A DNA stretch of 30,504 nucleotides, taken from NCBI GenBank assembly GCA_028278125.1, contig JANQEY010000245.1, positions 1 to 30,504 on the forward strand. Direction: 5' to 3'. The translations under genes were made by a program, and so were the position numbers. Under the pieces are notes generated by a model. It worked only from the letters and a program-made list of their open reading frames with translations, was not told where the DNA came from and did not search any database. Below, in pieces: positions 1-7,741 of the stretch (position 1 is its first letter; each line of letters begins with the position of its first letter). Origin of the DNA: a bacterium (GTDB lineage: Bacteria > Electryoneota > Electryoneia > Electryoneales > Electryoneaceae).

Positions 1-228
1 ATACTGCATTTATACGACCTTATCGGTTCCAGTACAATCCGGTTCGATAACATTGTCAGACATATTTCCGACAACGAAACAGAACAGATAAGATTTCATT
101 TTACGCCTGATCTGCTCGATGTTGATGCCGAATCTTCGCCCTGGGAAACAGAAGATGTTTTTTATATAAAATCGGGTTCGGTAGCAATCAACAACAATTT
201 TCTTCATCCAAAAACCGCCGAAGCGTAG
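1..228 (+). CDS. C-terminal part of an unrecognised protein (cut by window start)
   Basis: Frame 1 is open from the first base to a TAG at 226-228 and gives 75 residues without a start, so the 5' part lies outside the window. The fragment is acidic and polar (segments such as HISDNETEQIRFHF and VDAESSPWETEDVFYIKSG), with no signal, membrane segment or motif that I recognise. The stop lies 21 bases before the TTG start of the next gene, whose ribosome-binding site begins within 10 bases of this stop. This argues that the frame is real and that the gene is co-transcribed with the two membrane proteins. An antisense frame over the same bases was judged a shadow. Function unknown. Confidence 0.55.
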   Translation: MLHLYDLIGSSTIRFDNIVRHISDNETEQIRFHFTPDLLDVDAESSPWETEDVFYIKSGSVAINNNFLHPKTAEA

Positions 229-249
229 AAATTATGCAGGAGGTTACGT

Positions 250-1014
250 TTGAACTCGAACAATGAAGAACAAAATGGGAAAAAAGAGCAGAATTTTATC
301 CAGGAGATATTCGCTGACGCTTTTGACCTGAAATATGGCTTTCCGCAGACAATCTGGATGCTATTCCGGAATCCTAAAAAAGTCATCAATTCGTATGTAG
401 GCAAAGAGAAATCTCATTACTACTCACCATATAAATATTTAATGCTTGCCGTTGCACTCGCAACACTCGTGTTTTTCCTGGCTATTGATTTTGAAGGTTT
501 CTGGACTGAAACGTTACAAGTTCAGATGGATAAACAGGTTATAGAAGATGAAAACAAACGGCAAATCACTGAAAAAATCGTTCAAAAATATATTTATATA
601 ATGGAGAAGCTGAAGAACCAATACGGTTCGATTGTGACGCTGGTTGTCTGGTTGCCATCGTATTCACTCTTCAGTTTTTTATTCTTCAAAGAACGACTGA
701 AAAGGTTATCAAACCATTTCGCGATGAATGCGTATATAATTGGCCAGGTAAATGTTATTCAGACAATACTCGTTTTTCCCCTGTTTTTCCTGAATATTTC
801 AAGACAGGGGCTTTCAAATTGCATGGATGGATTTCTCCTGTTTCAAATGATTTATATTATATACGCATATTTGAGAATGTTTAATAATAAAAAAATCTTA
901 ACCATATTTAAGACTATCATGGCTCCAATATTAAGCCAGTTAATGGTTTTTGCTGTGATATACCTGGTAACATTAGTTACGGCGTCAATAATGGTCTGGA
1001 TTGAAATCAAATAG
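250..1014 (+). CDS. Multi-pass membrane protein, DUF3667-like, tandem copy 1
   Basis: 254 residues. The start is TTG, chosen because AGGAGGTT (about 239-245) sits 4-5 bases upstream and because the tandem copy starts at the equivalent residue (MNS.N). A cytoplasmic-looking N-terminus (1-60) contains the conserved block DLKYGFPQTIWMLFRNPKKV, then a YYSPYKYL motif leads into the first membrane segment (about 62-80). Further hydrophobic segments lie near 127-146, 158-180, 192-208 and 225-250. The order 'long aromatic N-terminal block, F/L-R-NP-K-V, YY.P..YL, TM' resembles DUF3667 proteins, but the N-terminal zinc ribbon common in that family is missing. The biochemical role is unknown. The next gene is a clear paralogue 48 bases downstream, so the pair arose by tandem duplication. 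Confidence 0.8.
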   Translation: MNSNNEEQNGKKEQNFIQEIFADAFDLKYGFPQTIWMLFRNPKKVINSYVGKEKSHYYSPYKYLMLAVALATLVFFLAIDFEGFWTETLQVQMDKQVIEDENKRQITEKIVQKYIYIMEKLKNQYGSIVTLVVWLPSYSLFSFLFFKERLKRLSNHFAMNAYIIGQVNVIQTILVFPLFFLNISRQGLSNCMDGFLLFQMIYIIYAYLRMFNNKKILTIFKTIMAPILSQLMVFAVIYLVTLVTASIMVWIEIK

Positions 1015-1062
1015 ACAGAACATTTTAAAAATCACGCATTAATCAGGGAGAAGGGGTAATAA

Positions 1063-1827
1063 TTGAATTCTGAAAACAAAGTTGGACCCGAAAAAAAAGA
1101 ACAAAATTTTATCCAGGAAATATTCGCTGACGCTTTTGATCTGAAATATGGTCTTCCACAGACAATCTGGATGCTATTCCGGAATCCAAAAAAGGTTGCT
1201 TATTCCCACATAAACAGGGAAAAATCTCACTATTATTCTCCTTACAAATACTTAATGATTTTAGTTGCCCTTTGTGCGCTGATAGTTTTCCTGGCAATAG
1301 ATTTTGAATTACTCAGGGATGAGACCATAAACCAGGCAGTGGAAAAAATAATAATTGAAGACGGGAATGTTAAGCAGATTGCTGAAAAGCTTCTCCCAAA
1401 ACAAAGTTATATAAATGGAAAACTACAAAATGAATACAGCTCAATTACAACTTTAATCCTGTGGCTTCCTATTTATGCATTAATAAGCTTCTGGTTTTTC
1501 AAAAAACATCTTAGTCATTTTAAGAACCACTTCGCGATAAACGCGTACCTGATCGGTCAGGTGAGCTTGATGCAGGCTTTATTGGCTTTGCCTCTGTTCT
1601 TTTTACCATACGAAGGTCACGAACTGGTAAATTATTTAAGTAGCTTCCTCCTGGCACATATGATTTATTATATATATGCGTACATGAGAATCTTTTATAA
1701 CAATAGATTCGGTGTAGTACTAAAATCCATTTTTGCGCCGATAATCAGCCAGTTGGTTGTAATATTGGTACTTGAGTTGATATCGTTTTTTATTGCTTTT
1801 ATAATGGTTGTAAGAGAGGTAGCATAA
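1063..1827 (+). CDS. Multi-pass membrane protein, DUF3667-like, tandem copy 2
   Basis: 254 residues, the same length as the preceding gene. Starts at TTG with a purine-rich GGGAGAAGGGG (about 1046-1056) upstream. Residues 11-45 are almost identical to copy 1 (KKEQNFIQEIFADAFDLKYG block, then PQTIWMLFRNPKKV), and the YYSPYKYL motif before the first membrane segment is identical. The loop at about 85-125 and the transmembrane segments have diverged, while spacing is kept. The pattern shows selection on the N-terminal cytoplasmic block and the first TM junction. This could be a two-subunit membrane complex or redundant copies; the sequence does not decide. Family assignment to DUF3667 is by pattern only. 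Confidence 0.8.
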   Translation: MNSENKVGPEKKEQNFIQEIFADAFDLKYGLPQTIWMLFRNPKKVAYSHINREKSHYYSPYKYLMILVALCALIVFLAIDFELLRDETINQAVEKIIIEDGNVKQIAEKLLPKQSYINGKLQNEYSSITTLILWLPIYALISFWFFKKHLSHFKNHFAINAYLIGQVSLMQALLALPLFFLPYEGHELVNYLSSFLLAHMIYYIYAYMRIFYNNRFGVVLKSIFAPIISQLVVILVLELISFFIAFIMVVREVA

Positions 1828-1893
1828 GCAATGGGGAACGTTTCTCCTAATAATATTAAAAAATTCATATCTTATTATTTGTCATAAAATATA

Positions 1894-1908
1894 TTACGAT
1901 ATACGTAA
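1894..1908. promoter_or_regulatory. Inverted repeat upstream of the HTH-gene promoter
   Basis: TTACG at 1894-1898 and CGTAA at 1904-1908 form a perfect inverted repeat around ATATA. It lies nine bases upstream of the predicted -35 box of the small regulator gene. It is a possible binding site for that regulator or another dimeric protein; the arms are short, so chance is possible. Confidence 0.3.
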
Positions 1909-1916
1909 AATTTTTC

Positions 1917-1945
1917 TTGATGATCTACCCATTTAATCTTATATT
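1917..1945 (+). promoter_or_regulatory. Sigma70-like promoter of the small HTH regulator
   Basis: TTGATG (1917-1922), a 17-base spacer and TATATT (1940-1945) match the -35/-10 consensus at four and five of six positions. The predicted start near 1952 leaves a leader of about 30 bases before the GTG start at 1982. Confidence 0.5.
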
Positions 1946-1954
1946 CTCGAGAAT
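1943..1954. promoter_or_regulatory. 12-bp palindrome over the -10/+1 region, candidate operator
   Basis: ATTCTCGAGAAT at 1943-1954 is a perfect 12-base palindrome that overlaps the 3' end of the predicted -10 box and the expected transcription start. This is a classical position for a repressor site, and the next gene is an HTH protein, so autorepression is a reasonable inference. Binding is not shown by the sequence. Confidence 0.4.
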
Positions 1955-1981
1955 GAAACTAATAAAAATTCGGGATAATTT

Positions 1982-2194
1982 GTGGCGATAGAAGTAACAC
2001 TGGACGTGATGCTGGCGAAAAGAAAAATGAGGCTGAACGAGCTTTCAGAACGTATCGGTATTTCTGTTACCAACCTGTCGCTTCTGAAAACGGGGCGTGT
2101 CAAGGGTATCCGTTTCAGCACACTAGAGGCGATTTGTCGTGAACTGGATTGTCAACCCGAGGATATCCTCAAGTATATCCCAGATTATGTCTAA
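1982..2194 (+). CDS. Small Cro/CI-type HTH transcriptional regulator (YozG-like)
   Basis: 70 residues from a GTG start, the first start codon in the open frame downstream of the predicted promoter. The protein is essentially one helix-turn-helix domain: MLAKRKMRLNELSERIGIS (helices 1-2), VTNLSLLKTGRVKGI (recognition helix region), then a conserved FSTLEAICRELDCQPEDIL tail. This layout is that of the HTH_26/YozG group of XRE-like regulators. There is no extra sensor or dimerisation domain. The gene stands alone, between the tandem membrane proteins and a convergent secreted-protein gene, with palindromes in its promoter region. It probably represses itself and perhaps neighbours; targets are unknown. 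Confidence 0.85.
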   Translation: MAIEVTLDVMLAKRKMRLNELSERIGISVTNLSLLKTGRVKGIRFSTLEAICRELDCQPEDILKYIPDYV

Positions 2195-2224
2195 ACTAAC
2201 TAGTATCTCTTGTTAAAATTCCCC

Positions 2225-3322
2225 CTATTTTACCAAATGTATACGCAAAACCTGGATCGATTTCCCGCTCGATAACTTCGCGAAATAAGTCCCGCTTGCC
2301 AAACCGACTCCACTAAAACTTAACCTGTGTTTTCCAGGATTAAGCCCGGAATAACCTGATTCAAAGACGAGATTTCCCAGGATATCATAAACCGTCATTT
2401 TGACATCTGAATCAACCGGCAGATAAAAGGGGATACTTGTGCTCGCATTGAACGGTTCAGGATAATTCCGGGATACTTTAAAATTTGAGGGTACATCCTT
2501 AGCCTGGTAATCAACAGCATCTTCATCTAAAGACACGAACTGAACGTTGTGAGTGAAGAATAGCGGCACTGCAAGTTCGTTGAATTCAGACGTGTAAGAA
2601 ATATCCGCTGGATCATCATTAAACTGGACTACCTGTTCCGGCTCACTGGTGAAATCCGAATTGAACCTGTAGATAGAGTTTGTATGCCAGGAGGAGGCGT
2701 AATAATTACCCTCTCCGTCCCGGGTGAGTCCATCAAGGTTATCAAGCGTGGTGGTTGTGATAGTTGATAACGACGAGTCCGCAAGATCAACAGCCTGAAT
2801 TGGAGAATTAAAGCGGTAAGAAATTACTACAAGACGGTTGTTTTCCTCGTCGAAATACATGCCGTTGGGAGTGTTGAGTCCTTCATCAACAAATACATTC
2901 CACGTTTCCTCTGCAAAATCCACTCGAATAATCTGGTTACCCGTAGGATACGAAAGGAAAATATTTCCCGAATTATCAACAACGATATCATTCAGGTTGG
3001 TTGTTCCGGGGATACCCATCGTCAGGATATTTTCATCGGTTTCCAGGTCAAATGCTTTTACGCCATACTCACGACAGGCGACATAAAGGATATTATCCCT
3101 GATAACCAACCCGGCATGGCAATGCATACCTGAAAACAAAACAGTTCTCTCACCCTCACTGTCTATCTGTACAAGGTTGCCATTACCCCAGTTGGACACC
3201 AGGTAACGTTCGTTCAGGGAATCGTAAACAATACTTTCGGGTTGATTCAGTTGGGAAAAACCGGAAGAAGTAATAGTAAGAATCGATAAAAATAAAAACA
3301 GGACACCGCTTCGGAAGTTCAT
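2225..3322 (-). CDS. Secreted SMP-30/NHL-like beta-propeller protein with C-terminal sorting domain
   Basis: 365 residues, ATG start preceded by GGAGGTG. Residues 1-24 are a signal peptide (hydrophobic run, then SGFSQ). Residues 25-270 hold repeated propeller-like strands with motifs typical of SMP-30/gluconolactonase or NHL folds (LNDIVVDNSGNIFLSYP, TPNGMYFDEENNRLVV, LDGLTRDGEGNYYASSW). Residues 280-365 are the sorting domain (YPEPFNAST, VYDILGNLV, GLASGTYFAKL, basic end HLVK). It is likely exported through the Sec pathway and then moved across or onto the outer membrane. Substrate unknown; an enzymatic lactonase role is not supported by any metal site I could pick out. It stands alone and converges with the HTH gene, 30 bases away. 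Confidence 0.85.
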   Translation of the reverse strand: MNFRSGVLFLFLSILTITSSGFSQLNQPESIVYDSLNERYLVSNWGNGNLVQIDSEGERTVLFSGMHCHAGLVIRDNILYVACREYGVKAFDLETDENILTMGIPGTTNLNDIVVDNSGNIFLSYPTGNQIIRVDFAEETWNVFVDEGLNTPNGMYFDEENNRLVVISYRFNSPIQAVDLADSSLSTITTTTLDNLDGLTRDGEGNYYASSWHTNSIYRFNSDFTSEPEQVVQFNDDPADISYTSEFNELAVPLFFTHNVQFVSLDEDAVDYQAKDVPSNFKVSRNYPEPFNASTSIPFYLPVDSDVKMTVYDILGNLVFESGYSGLNPGKHRLSFSGVGLASGTYFAKLSSGKSIQVLRIHLVK

Positions 3323-3359
3323 AGCACCTCCAATTATATATCCCGGCCCCCGTATTGAT

Positions 3360-3387
3360 AATATAAAAAGTAATGGAAAAGGTGCAA
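3360..3387 (-). promoter_or_regulatory. Sigma70-like promoter of the secreted propeller gene
   Basis: On the minus strand TTGCAC (3387-3382), a 16-base spacer and TATATT (3365-3360) precede the start codon at 3322 by about 40 bases. The match is four and five of six bases. Confidence 0.4.
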
Positions 3388-3472
3388 ACTACTCCGGGTG
3401 TTGATCAAGCATTATGACTACAGAAAACATATAACGCTTTTCTCTGAAAACCATTAATACCAGAAATACAAT

Positions 3473-3889
3473 TCAGTTCTTAATCTTTATCACAGCAAGA
3501 GATTTAATATTGTCAAAATCAGAACCACTTTTAACTTCGATCCTTAAAGGACGTCCCTCGCCCCATTTCGGCGCGTTTTCAAGCTGCTCCTTAATATCTG
3601 CTGGTAAAGAACTTTCGTTAACAACTTTCACAGCCTTTTCACCATAAACAAAACTGGCGACAAAAAAACCGTCACACGGCAACATGTAAACTATCCTGCG
3701 TTTTTTACGTACCGGGATAAATGACCAGCCACCTTTTTTATAATAGCTCCACTCATCACCTGTTACCTCGTATTCCTCGGCCAGGTATTTCTTAAGACCG
3801 TCCCAGTACTTAAAGGTTTCTCCTAAAACACTCTGAAGATCCTTCTTTGTCGGTTGTTCTGATACGTCAGTAAACGCACTCTCCCACAT
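3473..3889 (-). CDS. DUF3788-like small protein
   Basis: 138 residues. The open frame extends 13 codons upstream, but the ATG at 3889 has AAAGGGGGTG directly in front and avoids overlap with the gene before it, so it is preferred. The chain has the features I associate with DUF3788: a central WSYYKKGGWSFIPVRKKRRIVYM block, an LPCDGFFVASFVYGEKAV strand pair, and SSLPADIKEQLENAPKWGEGRPLRIEV near the end. It is soluble, with no signal peptide. Last gene of a tight operon with an alkylation-repair glycosylase and an acetyltransferase (16-base gap). Its molecular role is not known to me. Confidence 0.7.
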   Translation of the reverse strand: MWESAFTDVSEQPTKKDLQSVLGETFKYWDGLKKYLAEEYEVTGDEWSYYKKGGWSFIPVRKKRRIVYMLPCDGFFVASFVYGEKAVKVVNESSLPADIKEQLENAPKWGEGRPLRIEVKSGSDFDNIKSLAVIKIKN

Positions 3890-3905
3890 TTTCACCCCCT
3901 TTAAT

Positions 3906-4421
3906 TTAACCCGTTTTAGTCTTTTCATACACTAAGGTTGTTATGCCGAAATACTTGTCGGTCTCTTCTACAAAGCTCATCCCGATCTTTTCAAGTACCC
4001 GCACTGACGCAACATTTTCTCTAAATACAAATCCTTTAACATTATCCAGTCCACCCTCTTCAAATGCATAACGCAGGCACTCAGTAGCGGCTTCCGTGGC
4101 ATATCCGTTTCCCCAGTATTGAGGAAGAAAATGGTAGGCTATCTCGTATCCCGGGCCTTTCCATGCTACGGGAAAAATTCCACAATCACCGATTATTTCG
4201 CGGGTACTTTTATCTACAACCGCCCAAAGGCTCAATCCCTTTTGTTCCTGGTGATTGAATACTTTCTGGAGTCTTTCGAGAGTTTCAGCTTCCGAAGCTA
4301 ATGGTTCCTCGAGGATGAATTTCATTACCTGTGGATTGCTGAAGATCCTGTGAATACCGGAAACATCATCACGTGTTACAGCCCGGATTATGAGTCGCTC
4401 TGTTTCGAGTTTAAATGTCAT
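3906..4421 (-). CDS. GNAT family N-acetyltransferase (RimJ/RimL-like)
   Basis: 171 residues, full length for a stand-alone GNAT domain. The N-terminus LETERLIIRAVTRDDV is typical of RimJ/RimL-type enzymes. The acetyl-CoA loop is QYWGNGYATEA (101-111), followed by the RENVASVRVLEKIGM motif (134-148) where the conserved Asn and the 'LEK.GM' helix sit. It transfers an acetyl group from acetyl-CoA to an amine; the acceptor could be a ribosomal protein N-terminus or a small molecule and cannot be told from sequence. It lies 12 bases after the AlkC-like gene and 16 before the DUF3788-like gene, so the three are very likely one transcript. Confidence 0.85.
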   Translation of the reverse strand: MTFKLETERLIIRAVTRDDVSGIHRIFSNPQVMKFILEEPLASEAETLERLQKVFNHQEQKGLSLWAVVDKSTREIIGDCGIFPVAWKGPGYEIAYHFLPQYWGNGYATEAATECLRYAFEEGGLDNVKGFVFRENVASVRVLEKIGMSFVEETDKYFGITTLVYEKTKTG

Positions 4422-4433
4422 TAATCCCCAAAG

Positions 4434-5519
4434 TTATTTCGATAGTTGAACAGCCATCCTCGCTTTTTCTACGCCGTTAATTATAATCGCTATTAAATGT
4501 TCACCATGGTAATGTTTACGGGTGGACATATTTTTAAAACTCTGATTCCTCGAAATTGAATGACTGCCGGGAGAGTATTCCTTTTCATGTATCTGGAAAA
4601 CCTTCTTCGATTGTTTTCCACCAGATTTCGTATAAAAAACCGCGTATTCAAGACGAACTTTTGTGGCTGATTTTTCGTTAACCACCAGGTCAAATGAAAA
4701 CAGCAGGGTATCGCCGATTTTAAGCTTCTTTTTATCGCTACGTAGCTTTTTTATATCAAGATTTCCAGGATCACCAAAGCCAAACAGGCGCATTGCCCGG
4801 GTATTTCCTTTTTTCAAAAGGGTACGCAGGGCATGCTTGATTATTTTGTCTGTATTTTCTGTATGACCAAACCATATTTCCACCAGGTCGAGAACAATTT
4901 CCGGGTGATCCTTGGATATATCGTTAAGGTTATTAGCCACACTGCGACGGACAAATTCCGAGGGATCATTTTTCAGTTTTTCCAGGATCGGGATAACAGG
5001 TGCGGGATCAGCTTTTAACTCCGGAACTGCCATCGCCCAGGGCAACCGTGGACGGCAGCCCTCACTGGCAAATCGACGAACATTTTCAAATTCACTTTCC
5101 GCACAGGAATACATCAACTCCATAGCTTGGTCAAGGTCTTTTATTAAAAACGGGCGAATCGCGAATTCGGATGAGCTGAATTGGGTAAAATGACCCAGTG
5201 CAGGCAGGGAGATTTCCCAATCTTCCTGACCGTAGACCTCGACAAAATCAGGCAACACCATCGCCTCAAATCCTTTCACACCAGGTGCGGCTTTCATCAG
5301 TATATCTACCGATTCTTCATAGGAATCAGGTAAAACCTGGAACAGGCAATGTGTGGTATGCCTCATCTTTTCTTTCAGCTCAAGGTTTTTCCAGTTATCA
5401 TCGTTCACCAATCTGAGGAATTGTTCTTTATCAAAAGAATGAAAATATTTTGTGATAGCAACACATAAATCATCCAGGGATTCCGCAGTAAAAAAGCGGT
5501 CTTTAAGAAGTTCGTTCAT
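4434..5519 (-). CDS. AlkC-type DNA alkylation repair glycosylase
   Basis: 361 residues from the ATG at 5519; the frame is open a further 50 codons upstream, but that extension is non-homologous, runs through the promoter and terminator, and is rejected. The N-terminal and middle parts are helical HEAT-like repeats (about 1-250), with the AlkC hallmark segment RRFASEGCRPRLPWA (148-162), the repeat EFVRRSVANNLNDISKDHP (188-206) and HTENTDKIIKHALRTLLKKG nearby. Residues about 260-361 form a beta-rich, lysine-rich Ig-like tail, as described for AlkC but not AlkD. The family excises N-alkylated bases such as 3-methyladenine from DNA. First gene of a three-gene operon with its own promoter. Confidence 0.82.
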   Translation of the reverse strand: MNELLKDRFFTAESLDDLCVAITKYFHSFDKEQFLRLVNDDNWKNLELKEKMRHTTHCLFQVLPDSYEESVDILMKAAPGVKGFEAMVLPDFVEVYGQEDWEISLPALGHFTQFSSSEFAIRPFLIKDLDQAMELMYSCAESEFENVRRFASEGCRPRLPWAMAVPELKADPAPVIPILEKLKNDPSEFVRRSVANNLNDISKDHPEIVLDLVEIWFGHTENTDKIIKHALRTLLKKGNTRAMRLFGFGDPGNLDIKKLRSDKKKLKIGDTLLFSFDLVVNEKSATKVRLEYAVFYTKSGGKQSKKVFQIHEKEYSPGSHSISRNQSFKNMSTRKHYHGEHLIAIIINGVEKARMAVQLSK

Positions 5520-5579
5520 AATATTTCCAGATAGTTTTATAGAATGAATCATAAATAACAGAACAACAGGAACTGAACA

Positions 5580-5609
5580 AATGTACATGCTTGTTGAGAA
5601 TATAGTCAA
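5580..5609 (-). promoter_or_regulatory. Sigma70-like promoter of the alkC-like operon
   Basis: Minus strand TTGACT (5609-5604), an 18-base spacer and TACATT (5585-5580). It sits between the terminator of the upstream operon and the alkC-like start, leaving a leader of about 54 bases. The position supports independent transcription of the three-gene operon. Confidence 0.45.
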
Positions 5610-5623
5610 CTCGGATTGGAGAC

Positions 5624-5660
5624 AAAAAAGCTGCCGGGAATTAAGTATTCCCGGCAGCTT
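5624..5660 (-). terminator. Strong rho-independent terminator of the envelope operon
   Basis: A perfect 14-bp inverted repeat (5628-5641 with 5647-5660, arms AAGCTGCCGGGAAT) closes on a five-base loop. On the minus strand it runs directly into a T tract (A5624-A5629 on the plus strand). It lies 25 bases past the stop of the outer-membrane barrel gene. Confidence 0.92.
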
Positions 5661-5685
5661 ATCGGACATGTATTTAATTAACTGA

Positions 5686-6822
5686 TTACAACCTTATCGA
5701 GAACTGGAACCGGTGAGTCAGGTCTTCGATCATTCCGGGTGCTGTTCCCATTTCACGGGTATAATAGGCGTAATCGAACCGGAGTACAAAGAGGTTCAAT
5801 CCTGCCCCGAAGGTGGGATAGCCCTGGTGAAAACCACCACGCAGTGAAAAGAATCCGGACATTACCGACAATTCGGTTCCCAGGTTGATCTTCTGGAACG
5901 CGCTGGTGCCGGTACGGTTGAAGATGTCGACATACTCCATACCAAAATCCCACTGCTTAAGCAGCATATTCCCGGCAAATGGAACGTGGTACATCCCACC
6001 AAGTTTGATATTGGGCTTCACCCAACCGTCCATCACCCCGATGAGATCCTGGCAGACAATCGCGACATCCATCGGCCCATCATCGCCAAGTGTCCTGATC
6101 ATACCGATATCTACGCCCACACCGACATTCGTGTCGGTCATCTCGTCCATGATGGTGTCAATCACTTCCTGCTGGGAGGCGACGTCTGTAGCTGAAACAC
6201 GTACATAACTGACATACCTGCGATAGGTCATCCTCAGCGCAGCGCCTACGTCCCATTCACTTCCCCAGAGATCCATTTTTTTACCATATCCACCACCGAC
6301 AACAATATCCATATAGCCTCTTGCTGCGGCGGCAGGAATAAATACACCCTGGTCAAGCTTGATATCGGAAACCGCATGACCATATGCGGCAGCCCCGAAA
6401 CCATTTAAAACCATTCCGATATAAGGTGAAAAATGCTGCCCAAACCATTCATCATCGAATTTCTGGCTGTCTTCAAGAAAATCATCTACCTGCTGAGGAC
6501 TATGAACTACAAGGGAATCAAGTTGTGAAAATTCCTCTCCATGATCATCCAGGAATTGAAGTACTTCAACAAAATTATTTTTTACGCCGTATGAACCCGG
6601 AATTACCGCAAAATCAAACTTCTGTTCGCTCAAATGCGCGGGGTTGTAAAAAATTGAATGTGATCCATTGCTGACAACTGTCGTCAGGCCACCCATTCCC
6701 ATCTGGGCAACACTCAGGTGATTGTATGCACCTGTTGGGAAAAAACGTTCATGATCCGCATAGCTGGTGAGAGCAAGGATCAAAATGAATGAAATAACCA
6801 CTAAAATTCTGAATATCTTCAT
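5686..6822 (-). CDS. Outer-membrane beta-barrel protein, PorV/TraF-like
   Basis: 378 residues with a signal peptide at 1-22 (cleavage near TSYA-DH). The mature N-terminus reads GAYNHLSVAQMGMGGLTTVV then HSIFYNPAHLSEQKFD, the 'G..A..MGGA....D..A.YYNPA' signature of PorV/PorQ, TraF_2 and FadL-like barrels. The remainder is alternating short beta strands with glycines and aromatics (VVGGGYGKKMDLWGSEWDVGAALRMTYRR, LRFDYAYYTREMG) and ends in the aromatic strand FQFSIRL. Such proteins sit in the outer membrane; PorV shuttles sorting-domain cargo in type IX secretion, but this may be a paralogue with another job. Last gene of the operon with patatin and two lipoproteins, 17 bases after the TPR gene and followed by a strong terminator. 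Confidence 0.8.
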   Translation of the reverse strand: MKIFRILVVISFILILALTSYADHERFFPTGAYNHLSVAQMGMGGLTTVVSNGSHSIFYNPAHLSEQKFDFAVIPGSYGVKNNFVEVLQFLDDHGEEFSQLDSLVVHSPQQVDDFLEDSQKFDDEWFGQHFSPYIGMVLNGFGAAAYGHAVSDIKLDQGVFIPAAAARGYMDIVVGGGYGKKMDLWGSEWDVGAALRMTYRRYVSYVRVSATDVASQQEVIDTIMDEMTDTNVGVGVDIGMIRTLGDDGPMDVAIVCQDLIGVMDGWVKPNIKLGGMYHVPFAGNMLLKQWDFGMEYVDIFNRTGTSAFQKINLGTELSVMSGFFSLRGGFHQGYPTFGAGLNLFVLRFDYAYYTREMGTAPGMIEDLTHRFQFSIRL

Positions 6823-6839
6823 TTTATTTACCTCGCTTT

Positions 6840-7697
6840 CTAATTATCACCGCTGGGACGTGGTACGTTTGGATGATCTCCGTAAAAATCATCGCCATTG
6901 TAAAAATCGTTGACAAGATCATCAGAGACTGATCCCACGACATCGTCAAGTTGTTCAACATCTACACCGGAAACATCATCCCCAAGACTCGTTATCGCAA
7001 TGATACTTTCATTGAGAGAGATAACAGAGTAGAGAATTATAGAATCCTGTTCTGTTGACTCCAGAGAATTCCACCTGAGGATATCAAGTACACCACCCGG
7101 TGGTCGAAGCAGGGCATAAAGGTTTATATCATTACCATTGATACTGCTATCCCTGTTAGTATCGCGCAGGGAGATAATCCCCAACAGTGCCTGGGCACAG
7201 ACGTAGTCGAGCAGGATATCATCAGGCTCAAGCTCCTCGCTGTGTGCTTCACCTGAATAGATAACACCAATATCGTCCTTGACTCCGTAAAGTGCCTGGT
7301 AGAGGGGGTTGATTCGATAGGGTGGCCATTCATGTCGTAGAACAGGTGGAAGACCGTCATCCATAAACGGCATTACAACATCATCTCCCGGATCGTTAAT
7401 GCCGCCAATATTCAATTGTGACATCTCTGCAATCAGGCCGATGGTCGTGTTACCTGTTGCCCTTATACGCGCCTTTGCTCGTCCCCAAAGGGCGTCAGCA
7501 TTGTGTGGATTTTCCTCGAGTGCCTTGTTGAACGACTCAAGTGCTTCAGCGTATTCACCGTCACGCAGATGCTCCTTTCCTTCCTCGACATAATCCAGCT
7601 CAGAATTATCCGGGCTGGTGAAGGAAAAAATGTTACATCCCGCAAAAGAGAAAAGTAGAACAAGCAACATAAAAACTATTATTTCAAACCGTTTCAT
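6840..7697 (-). CDS. TPR-containing lipoprotein
   Basis: 285 residues. A lipoprotein signal peptide ends at the lipobox FAGC with the modified cysteine at residue 21. One clear tetratricopeptide unit plus a partial second follows at about 36-75 (EEGKEHLRDGEYAEALESFNKALEENPHNADALWGRAKARI). The rest is acidic and contains RDTNRDSSINGNDINLYALL, which resembles a dockerin/EF-hand-like D.N.D..IN..D calcium loop. TPR lipoproteins at the outer membrane often scaffold assembly or secretion complexes. It is flanked by a small lipoprotein gene upstream and the barrel gene downstream in the same operon, so an interaction with the barrel is a reasonable inference. Confidence 0.82.
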   Translation of the reverse strand: MKRFEIIVFMLLVLLFSFAGCNIFSFTSPDNSELDYVEEGKEHLRDGEYAEALESFNKALEENPHNADALWGRAKARIRATGNTTIGLIAEMSQLNIGGINDPGDDVVMPFMDDGLPPVLRHEWPPYRINPLYQALYGVKDDIGVIYSGEAHSEELEPDDILLDYVCAQALLGIISLRDTNRDSSINGNDINLYALLRPPGGVLDILRWNSLESTEQDSIILYSVISLNESIIAITSLGDDVSGVDVEQLDDVVGSVSDDLVNDFYNGDDFYGDHPNVPRPSGDN

Positions 7698-7741
7698 TAG
7701 CTCCTCCCATATTTAATATTTGAAATATATCATGAATTTAT

